The notes under the pieces: generated by a model
Seen by the model: the letters and a program-made list of their open reading frames with translations, nothing else
Told to the model about the DNA's origin: nothing
The model's database searches: none
Assembly (NCBI GenBank): GCA_022559845.1
Contig: JAHNEJ010000126.1
Span: 75,001-139,000 of the forward strand
DNA: 64,000 bases
Reading direction: 5' to 3'
Origin: Amorphophallus konjac
Taxonomy: Eukaryota > Streptophyta > Magnoliopsida > Alismatales > Araceae
Shown here: piece by piece, positions 56,701 to 64,000 of the stretch
Numbering within the stretch: position 1 is the first letter of the stretch
Layout of the letters: each line of letters begins with the position of its first letter
Program-made: the position numbers and the translations under genes

Positions 56701-58337
56701 ATCTTTCCTTGCATGTATAAAGGCCGATTGTGACAAGGAGAAGACAACAACATGTCTTTATCTGTGAAGGTGACAGTTGCTGCAAGGGCTTCATATGCTT
56801 GGGCCTGAAGCTCGGTTACATGGGCTTCGTAAACTTCTGGCTCTTGAAGTATTTTCACAAGAGCCTCTCTGAGCTCTTTCCTCCAAGCAATGGCCTCCCA
56901 TATAGTAACATTGGTTGGGAAACACTTCATATGCTGGATAATCTTACGATCGGCCCTTGCCTGGGCTTGATCTAGCGGAGGGATTACCTCCGACAGAGGT
57001 TTAGGTTGATAAATGGGCTTTTTGCTTGGTTCAACGTTTCCTTGATCATTGGGTTCCTCTTGGAATAGTGGAGCTAGGGAATCTTTTTCGGGAAGTGGCA
57101 GCTCAACATTGTCTTTACCAGAGGGACCCGCTTGAGCTGGGTCAGTTGAGTTTTGTTGCGGTGCCGGGTCTATTGCCTCATCCTCTCCATCTGATAGATC
57201 GAAGGAGAAGGTGGAGACCCCGTCTTGAGCTTGAGAGGGGGTAGCTGCCTTTTGGGGAGTTGGCGTTATCGGCCCCTCCTCCTCATCTGATGGGTCGAAA
57301 AGAAAGGTATCTGCTCGAACCTGAACTTCGGGAATAGGCCCCGGGTCTTCGCCTCTGAAAATAATGACATTTCGAGGATATATTGAGTTAGCATTCCCGT
57401 TATCGGAAGATGCTAAATGCCTTCCTCGCCAGCGGCGACGATCTCCTCCGTGTCCCGGATTTCGGAGCTCCGCGTTGCGGCGACGATAGGTTGCCATAGT
57501 AATTCTATCCTCAGTGGGGGGAGCTGTGCCATCGTTCCCGCTTGGTCTATATAGACTTTCGGGAGGAGGAATAGACACCATATTGCATGAAAAGTTTTTT
57601 AGCATAGCTTCTAACTTTTTTACGGTGAGTTCTTCATCTTTGTAAAAGATGGAGAGTCCCTCCGGGATAGGAAGCTTCTCTCCCTCCTGTGCTTGTTTGT
57701 ACCTTTGTTGGAGCCAGCTCTTTAGTCGGGTTTTCCGCTCCATTTCTTCCCATGGAATGTATTTATCAAGAGGGACAACCTTAGTAGGCGTGGAAGGGAC
57801 GTACTCCTCGAGCTCACCAATTAATTTCTGTAGCTTTTGTAGGGGAGTTAATTCGCCGGAGTTTTGCATAGCGGCGGTCTGCTCGGCCTGTCGCTTTAAC
57901 TTTCTCTTCAAACTCTTTCTTTTGTTCTTCTCCCGCTTCTTCGCTTGTGCTATTTCAGTGGGAGAGGGAATGTCCATTTTTGCAGACAGTCGGGGAATGC
58001 CCCCAGCTTTGGAGTTATGGAATCCGTCCTTTCTCCTCACCGGTGCAGGATGATTATGCTTCTTCGAGGTTACACTGGCCCAGCCATCCTCCTCTTGAGT
58101 CTCCAGAAACGTAGCATTAATTGCCTGATTGACTATTTCAGGTGGGAGTTCTTGAAATTCGGCCATATAAAGGCCAGAGCTTTGAGGTAACACTGCCATG
58201 GAAGGCTTTTCAGGTGGTGACTCTTGCTTTATTTCAGACCTCTTCATAAGGGATTCTGACTTGACTTTCCCCTTTTTGCTTGGAGCCTTGTGACTTCTTT
58301 GCTGGGGATCACTATTCGGGCCTTGCTTGCTAGGCAC
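56646..58337 (-). pseudogene. gag-to-protease spacer of the Tat element (563 residues)
   Basis: A Lys-rich segment (residues about 130-155), a charged coiled segment, an Arg/Gly patch (RRRWRGRH), then two similar acidic repeats (TFLFDPSDEEEGPI and TFSFDLSDGEDEAI) about 40 residues apart, and finally the protease start. I recognise no domain in the first 500 residues. Long spacers are usual in Tat polyproteins. Confidence 0.65.
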
Positions 58338-58398
58338 TTTGGGGCCCGCTAAAGGGGTTTGACCTTCTTGACTTGATTGTGTAGCAACCTCAAAATTT

Positions 58399-59129
58399 TC
58401 ATCTAGACGTTTCCTTGCCAGATTTTGCTTGACACTTGCCTCGAGTTGTTCTTGTCGAGGCTTTCCCTTTTGTGTGGAGGCTGCCTTTTGTGATTGAGGA
58501 GGTTCCCGGGCTATTTCTGGGAATGCCTGCTCCTTGATATTGGGGACCGAGGCAGATGAACCCTGATGTTGACTTCAAAGATTTTTGGAGTGACCTTGTG
58601 ATGGGTCCCGCGCCAATATTTCTTTTTCCCCAAAGAGGATTTCGAGTAGTTTTTGAGTTTCTTTCTTTGGGAAGGGCAAGGATTCTAGGTCTTGCCACGA
58701 GCGCCACTCGGGATTTCCTTGGGCGGCTTGACTTGAGCTGGGGCCGGCCTCCTGCTTCTTGGCTCCAGTTGGGGTGCAGGAAGTTGATGCATGCATGACA
58801 TTAACTGAGAAAACCGACGGGCCTTGTTGAAAAGGTCTTACGGCTCTTTGAGGAGGATTGTCTATATTTATCACCCGACGGGAAATGAGGTCCTCCGCGA
58901 TGTCTTTGAAGATAGGGCAGTCATAAATGACGTGACCCATAGTGCGATGGTAAAGGCAATAGTGGTGCCGATATGCCACGGGAGTGCCAGGGTCACCGCC
59001 AGATACGGGGAGCCGTATCAGCCCTTCCCTACGACACATATGGAATATCTCCAGTGTTCTATGCTGAGGGAAAGAGTATAGCCTTCGAGGAGCCCGATTG
59101 ACGGAGGAATCCGTTGCATCATCGGACAA
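58399..59129 (-). pseudogene. third Gag zinc module and half of a fifth (Tat element)
   Basis: RRLYSFPQHRTLEIFHMCRR is followed by YCLYHRTMGHVIYDC (58917-58958), then DIAEDLISRRVINID. The frame ends with SLPFPKKETQKLLEILF and ILARDPSQGH, similar to the lead-in of module 2, but no zinc residues follow. A frame change leads into 58707-58399. Confidence 0.75.
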
Positions 59130-59153
59130 CCATCCTCCAGTTCTTGGCAGCCT

Positions 59154-60560
59154 TCAAGGCTCTACCGTGTTTTCCGAGTTACGGGTAGAGGTTAGGACAG
59201 AAGGCTGTGGTACGGGGGCCAGAGCCCGCGTCGACAGCCGATCTTCAATTTGCTCCATAAGTCGTAGTAAATCTTGCTGGTTGCGCCGTAGGCGACGAAC
59301 TTCCCTTTTGATCTTCCTGACTGCCTTGTGGATGGCGAAACATTGAGACATAAGAAGGGGTATACCCCTCTGTGATGCTTCCTGAGGCCCAGCAGAGAGG
59401 AGTGGTTGAAACCCATTTATCGTCGACCTCATCAGGCTCTTTCCCGAGATTTTGTGAATTACATTTACAGACAAATTCGATTTTTCTTGGGCAGGAGATT
59501 GAGGCGGGCTCTCTATGCCAGAAGGTTGGCTTAAGGTCTGCTGAACAGCTTCCCGCAGACGTTTTAGCGTCATGCTTTCCCCATGGATATCAATCTCACC
59601 CCTTTGGATAAGAACTTCGATGAGGTCCTGTACCTCTTTACACTCCCTAGTGGGGTGGGATATTGTAGCATGGTACTTGCAATATCGGGGATGCCTTTTT
59701 TCGACCTCGGTGTAGCCTGGCGGCGGGTCGTACACCAAGACTCGCCCGTCTTCAAGTAGGCGATCAAATATCTCCGTAGTGTTCTCCTTGGGAAAGGAAC
59801 ATTGATGGGACGGCCTCCAACCTGGATACCACAACGTGGGTCTTGCTTGGCTGGGACCGGCCTCCAATGCTTCTGGGTCGGGGAAAATGAATGCTGCGGC
59901 CCTGAAGGTCCTATCATTTGAATGGTTAATTATGTTGGCCGAACGTGTCGGCCGGTCCCATGGATGGGGTTGCGGAGGATCCACCAAACCATTCTTCATT
60001 GTGATGAGTTGGCTTTGGATCATCTTCTCTGCCTCGTCTTTAAAGACGTAACAATTTTCAATGGTATGACCCAATATGCGATGATATACGCAATAATTGG
60101 GATGGTCAGTTTTGTTGGCATCCTCCGGCTTCTTTGGCTCTGGAAGGGATATGAGCTTATTCTTGAGGCAAAGGTTAAAGAGCCTCTTGGTATGCTCCTT
60201 TTTAAAGGAATAGGGAGTCTTCATACGCTCCGACAACCTTGCGGACGCTTTCCCTTCGGGCTTTTTACCAGAATCTTTTGGGGTCGCACCTTCATCCGAC
60301 CCATTGGTGGGAGAGAAATCAACGACATTTGCCTCTTTAGTTTCCTTCCCTACAGCACCCCGCTCCTTGGAAGGTTTCCCTTTTGAGGGTGTGAATGTTG
60401 AGTTCTCTGCGAAAAACATTTCTATTTCTGCGGCGGCCGAATTTAACTGGTTGAAGCCCTTGATATTTGCGCCCAGGAGATTCTCGCTGACTTGTGCTGA
60501 TAAACCCCTTCGGCATATGGTTATTGCATCCTCTTGAGAAGGAGGGTTATCGCATCTCAT
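59154..60560 (-). pseudogene. gag C-terminal half with two zinc modules (Tat element)
   Basis: The first residues complete the Gag core (AITICRRGLSAQVSENLLG). Module 1: MKTPYSFKKEHTKRLFNLC with YCVYHRILGHTIENC (60051-60092). Module 2: SFPKENTTEIFDRLLEDG with YCKYHATISHPTREC (59640-59681). Each finger is C-x2-H-x4-H-x4-C, the CHHC form seen in Tat Gag. A basic, Arg-rich coiled region follows (residues about 420-450). Confidence 0.85.
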
Positions 60561-60615
60561 GCTGAAGTCTCTCCAGCGCTTGATAAAGTCAAGCGCGGCT
60601 TCGCCCGTCTTTTGC

Positions 60616-61659
60616 TTAAGTGAACATAATTCCGCAAGAGAGACCTTTTTTTTCGGCTGCCTGGAAGCGATCGATAAACTTCTTTTGAAGATCGGCCAAG
60701 TCAGTGACAGAATTGGGCTTCAGCTTTGAATACCATTGGAAGGCGCTGCCCGTAAGAGAGGTCGCAAAGTAGTGGAGGAGATAAGACTCCTCAAGTGCCA
60801 ACTCGCCCATGGCCGTTATATAGTAGGCTAAATGTTCATGGGGAGATCCCAGCCCGTTGAACTTTTGGAATTTAGGCGCCTTCGGGCAGTCCGGCGGTAA
60901 CTTCTTAAATTGGTGGTGTAGAGGATACGGCACACTGTATAAATCAACAGTGGCTACACCCTCGCCCCGCTGGGCGAACTTATCTTCGACAATTTTCTCT
61001 ATAAGCCGTCGTTGGGCAATGACGTCCTCCACGGGTGGGGCCCGAGAAGACTGAGCATTGGGCGTAGCTCGAGGCAGTTCAACACCTGCTTCAACGGCTG
61101 CCTGGTAGGGGACTCCCACTTGTCGCTCGACAATAACGGGATTACCCGACTGCTCTCGCCGAAGGCCTTGATCATGAGTTGGTGTTATTGGCCTTGGGGC
61201 AGTTAAGTTCATTTGGCGTCTCATCTCCAGCATAAGATTGGTCATTTCTATATGCCAACGCTGCATAGTCTCGAACTTAGCATCGTCGGACATAGCTTAA
61301 AATGCCGCCCTTGTAGGTGGCTCAAAAACTGGGTTGGCAGAACCACCGTGGGGTTGTGCTCCCGCTTCTCCATGGGCTCTCTTGACCTCGTCGGGGTCAT
61401 TTTCTTCTTGGACGAAGTTGACCTCCTGATTTCGGGGCTGGTCAGGATTCTGCTCTTGGTGCTGTCCCTGGCTGGAGGTCCTTGGATCGTCACTGTATTG
61501 GGCTTGAAGGTTCCTCCTTGCGGCAGTCCTGGTATTACGGTATACCGCGTCGGCCGCCAGGTTCGGGTCATTTGACCGGAGAGGTTCATTCACGTTGGCG
61601 GGATTATCGGTGGGGTCCGTCGCTTCTCTGTCGGAGGTATAGCAGGTATAGACTTTCAT
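60616..61659 (-). pseudogene. gag N-terminal half of the Tat element
   Basis: ATG at 61659 opens a frame with a TAA at 61294-61296, then continues in frame. FQKFNGLGSPHEHLAYYITAMG, LLHYFATSLTGSAFQWYSKL and LADLQKKFIDRFQAAEKK are the retrotransposon Gag core. At 60646-60653 an A8 run (minus strand) shifts the frame; with seven A the reading would join the 60560 frame. Confidence 0.88.
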
Positions 61660-61835
61660 GCTATCTCCAGTGTCTGAAAGTCGAACCGTTCTCCGTTTCT
61701 TCGGGGGCTACAGCCCCGTGCGGGAGAATGCCCCCAATTTTTCAAAGACTGACGGCCGTGCTGACGGAGCTTTCGCCAGTCTGTCGAAGACGAAACCCGA
61801 TTAGGTGGTGTTTGACCACGAATGGCCGTCTCGGG

Positions 61836-62699
61836 TTAACAGGGCTCCGAGCTTCGGGGAGCGCGGTCAGATTTTCGGTAGACCCCTTTTCTCTTCTTCC
61901 CTTGGAGGGGTGAGGGGTCAACATGCTGGGTAGCTTGACCAGGTTTTTGGTGGAGGGTTCGAGCTTGGTCGGGCTCACTAGCCCTGGCTCGTTTGATTTG
62001 GTGGGCCTCCGGCTTGGTGACCCAAATCTTCTTCATCTTCTGGGAGCGTTGTTGAACTTTGCTACTCTCAAGCTTAGATTTGGACTTCTCTTTGAAGTCT
62101 GGCTTGTCCTCCTGTACTCGACGACGGAGGGCGAAGCGGTTGGAAGTTGATATGGTCGGGATGTGGTTATCCCGAGGCAGGCTCGGCCCAGCACCGTCTA
62201 GTTGGACGCGAATGCCCCCAACCAAGACGGTCTTACCCGACCAAGAGAGTTTCGCCGAAGGCATGCGGCTTTGACGGCTCTTTCGTTGCTCCCATTTCGC
62301 GGGGACAACATAGGAATAGATGGCATGAGCCGAGAAAACTCGGCCCGGCAAGGAGCATGGCCAGTTGCCCCCGGTGCTTGCGGGGACAGCTGACACCATA
62401 GAGACTTGTTGAGGAGCGGGGACCGCCCCTAGAAAAAAGGGGGACCCCACAACAGCGGGAAAGTCCCCAAATGCGATTGGAGTTGCCAGGTAGCCGTACC
62501 GGGCGTGGTTGGCGACGACAAGAGGTCCATACGTCATAGCCGCCATTTCGTTCACGGAAGAGCCCTCTGAAGAGAATGCACGCTTGATGCTAAAGTCCTC
62601 TCCTGGCTCTTTCCTGAAAGGGGGCAGTGAAGGGCGATCGGAGCCTTTATTAAGTGTAACAATCTTTGGCAGAAAGATGAAAGGCGGGAAAAGTCCCAC
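61836..62699 (-). CDS. extra ORF between primer site and gag (ORF1-like)
   Basis: An open frame of 287 residues lies directly inside the LTR end. The N-terminal half is hydrophobic/Pro-rich (FFLGAVPAPQQVSMVSAVPA). The C-terminal half is strongly basic (KKIWVTKPEAHQIKRAR, KKRKGVYRKSDR). I recognise no domain. Ogre-type Tat elements carry an ORF of unknown function in this place, so it may be ORF1. The first codons are uncertain. Confidence 0.5.
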   Translation of the reverse strand: MGLFPPFIFLPKIVTLNKGSDRPSLPPFRKEPGEDFSIKRAFSSEGSSVNEMAAMTYGPLVVANHARYGYLATPIAFGDFPAVVGSPFFLGAVPAPQQVSMVSAVPASTGGNWPCSLPGRVFSAHAIYSYVVPAKWEQRKSRQSRMPSAKLSWSGKTVLVGGIRVQLDGAGPSLPRDNHIPTISTSNRFALRRRVQEDKPDFKEKSKSKLESSKVQQRSQKMKKIWVTKPEAHQIKRARASEPDQARTLHQKPGQATQHVDPSPLQGKKRKGVYRKSDRAPRSSEPC

Positions 62700-62710
62700 C
62701 GGGCGTGCCA
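62693..62710 (-). other. primer binding site of the Tat element
   Basis: The minus strand reads TGGCACGCCCGGTGGGAC three bases after the LTR end GCAAACA. It is of the TGGC-type used by Tat elements, not the initiator tRNA-Met type of the two chromoviruses. Confidence 0.82.
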
Positions 62711-63034
62711 GTTTGTTTGCACGCGGAAAAGAAACAGAGGCCGGACAAGCGCATGACGTTGTCTGAATTTTTTTTTTGGCATGTTTTATGGATTCCGCGC
62801 TTTTTGGGATTTATCAGACGATTTAGGGTTCGTGTACGGGTCCTTTCCCCACCGATCGGAATCGGTGTTAATTTACATCGGTACAAGTCCGAACACCTTT
62901 GATTAATTGCCGAGGATTGTTGACTATAATGCCGACTCTAACATCCTGGGTCTGCCCCCGAGGAGTCATCGTGCTTTATAAACGGGTGGCATTCGCAACC
63001 CTTTGGTGTATTTGCAATCTCGCATTTACAATTT

Positions 63035-63240
63035 TCTTTCTTTCGGAGGTTTGTTTGCAATTTCCCCCTTTCTGGGGGTATATTTACAATTTCCTGCCTA
63101 CCCGGGGTATATTTATGATTTTCTGCCCACCGAGGGTATATTTACAATTTTCTGTACACCGGAGGTATATTTGTAATTTTCTGCCCATCGGGGGTATATT
63201 TACAGTTTTTTGTCCTTCAGGCGTACTTATGTCATTTTTA
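63035..63240. repeat. minisatellite of about 30 bp in the right LTR
   Basis: Units of GGGGGTATATTTACAATTTT type with CTGCCCACC between. Inverted counterpart of 44000-44225. Confidence 0.85.
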
Positions 63241-63835
63241 TACACCATCGATGATATTTATAGAATTTTATGCACCATTGATACTATTTTTTTGCAATTT
63301 TTCGAACAACGGACGGTATTTATGTAATTTCCAGAAAAGAAGGGTATTTCTGCAATTTATAATTCTAGAAATTCAAGTCAAAAATTCCAGAATTCCATGA
63401 TCTTCTAAAGTCCTTTGATCCATGTATTCTTCCTTTTGATCAACATAATCTCCCCTCATGGTGGATGATTTATGCTTCACATATATGACCCTCTCATGGG
63501 GGGTTTGTTTACAAAACTTTTCAAAAGCTCTTCTATAAGGAGAAGGGTGCCTCTTTCTTTCACCTTCTTTGTTCTTCAACTTTCTTTTCTTCTCTCCAAG
63601 TCTTCCTTCCGCAGGGGGTAGCAATAAGGTCTCCTCTCTCCTCAAAAAAAGAGTTCTCCCCATTCTTGGAGAGGTCTTGGGTTTTTATAGGAGGAGGAAG
63701 AGGCTTGGGAGGAGCTCCCCCGGTGGTTTGGAGAGGTAACTCCCATGGCTTTTCATCTCCCCCATCTTTTTCTCTTCATCTTCTTCCGTTTCTCCTTCTT
63801 TTTCTTCCCCCGGTGGTAGCCCAACAGGTAGGGGA

Positions 63836-64000
63836 GGCGGGGGGAGTCCCCCGGTCGCAGGAGGACCCGGGGGCCCTCCCCCGGACCGGGGGGAGTCCCC
63901 CGGTCGCAGGAGGACCCGGGGGCCCTCCCCCGGACCGGGGGGAGTCCCCCGGTCGCAGGAGGACCCGGGGGCCCTCCCCCGCTTGTAGGCGGACCGGGGG
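63836..64000. repeat. GC-rich minisatellite, right LTR
   Basis: Near-identical units of about 53 bp with GGAGTCCCCCGGTCGCAGGA and CCGGGGGCCCTCCCCC. Runs off the window edge. More homogeneous than the left array. Confidence 0.92.

Larger units (their letters stand above)
50877..64000 (-). mobile_element. Tat-lineage Ty3/gypsy element, gag-pol on minus strand, right edge cut
   Basis: From right to left: LTR (64000-62714), primer site, an extra ORF, gag, repeated zinc modules, protease, RT, RNase H, a second RNase H, integrase. The two RNase H domains and the extra ORF before gag fit the Tat/Ogre group. Single stops at former Trp codons (between 53903 and 54021, and at 51915-51920), frameshifts and a lost 3' LTR make it defective. 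Whether the PMD region to 44901 belongs to it is discussed in the findings. Confidence 0.88.
62714..64000 (-). repeat. 5' LTR of the Tat element (cut by right edge)
   Basis: On the minus strand it reads from the GC-rich minisatellite (64000-63836), past a TATA at about 63680-63692 and a 30-bp minisatellite (63240-63035), to TTCCGCGTGCAAACA at 62714. It is the inverted counterpart of 42931-44900 and lacks the MITE found there. Confidence 0.88.

Noticed and set aside
1..64000. tRNA genes, rRNA genes, CRISPR arrays, bacterial operons
   Set aside because: The only tRNA-like matches are primer binding sites beside LTRs. No CRISPR-type spacer array or rRNA is seen; tandem arrays here are LTR or spacer minisatellites.

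Overview
The window is plant nuclear DNA, almost certainly from an angiosperm with a large, repeat-rich genome. The evidence is several lineages of plant Ty3/gypsy retrotransposons (two chromoviruses and a Tat-type element with two RNase H domains), plant L1-like LINEs with poly-A tails, MITEs, and one low-copy host gene fragment that reads as plant DNA ligase 1. I cannot name the species. Nearly every transposon reading frame is broken by stops or frameshifts, so most of the window is ageing transposon sediment.

Layout. (1) 1-7856, minus strand: a chromovirus cut by the left edge. Its 5' LTR is at 7016-7856 and the first 213 bp of its 3' LTR are at 1-213; gag, protease, RT, RNase H, integrase and a chromodomain lie between, and the last codons of pol lie inside the LTR. 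(2) 7857-8130 and 24050-24725: two halves of an older LTR-like repeat, split by the next element. (3) 8131-24044, plus strand: a long-LTR element (5' LTR about 3.76 kb) with a 5-bp target duplication ATTCG on both sides. Its middle and the first 229 bp of its 3' LTR have been replaced by (4) 12903-20533, a minus-strand Tekay/Del-like chromovirus whose 3' LTR is itself cut short. One deletion explains both truncations. (5) 25619-26539: exons 1 and 2 of a plant DNA ligase 1 gene with two candidate start codons (mitochondrial and nuclear forms). No later exon is visible. (6) 26540-41780: a full-length L1-like LINE (27673-34614, 14-bp target duplication) that carries its own 1.0-kb insertion, two MITE copies, a possible hAT remnant, a 5'-truncated LINE on the plus strand, and a LINE tail on the minus strand.

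(7) 42.9-64.0 kb is the most unusual part. A Tat-type gag-pol runs on the minus strand from an LTR at the right edge (62714-64000). An intron-containing plant-mobile-domain (PMD) gene runs on the plus strand toward it, starting just inside a copy of the same LTR in inverted orientation (about 42930-44900). The two genes converge on a spacer with a 49-bp tandem array between two direct repeats of about 240 bp. Extra antisense ORFs are known in Tat elements, but terminal LTRs should be direct repeats, not inverted ones. The Gag region also carries a CHHC zinc-knuckle module four times, the last copy lying between protease and RT.

Coordinates of ORFs, TSDs and LTR ends were read directly from the sequence. 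Lineage names come from domain order and motifs and were not checked by database search.
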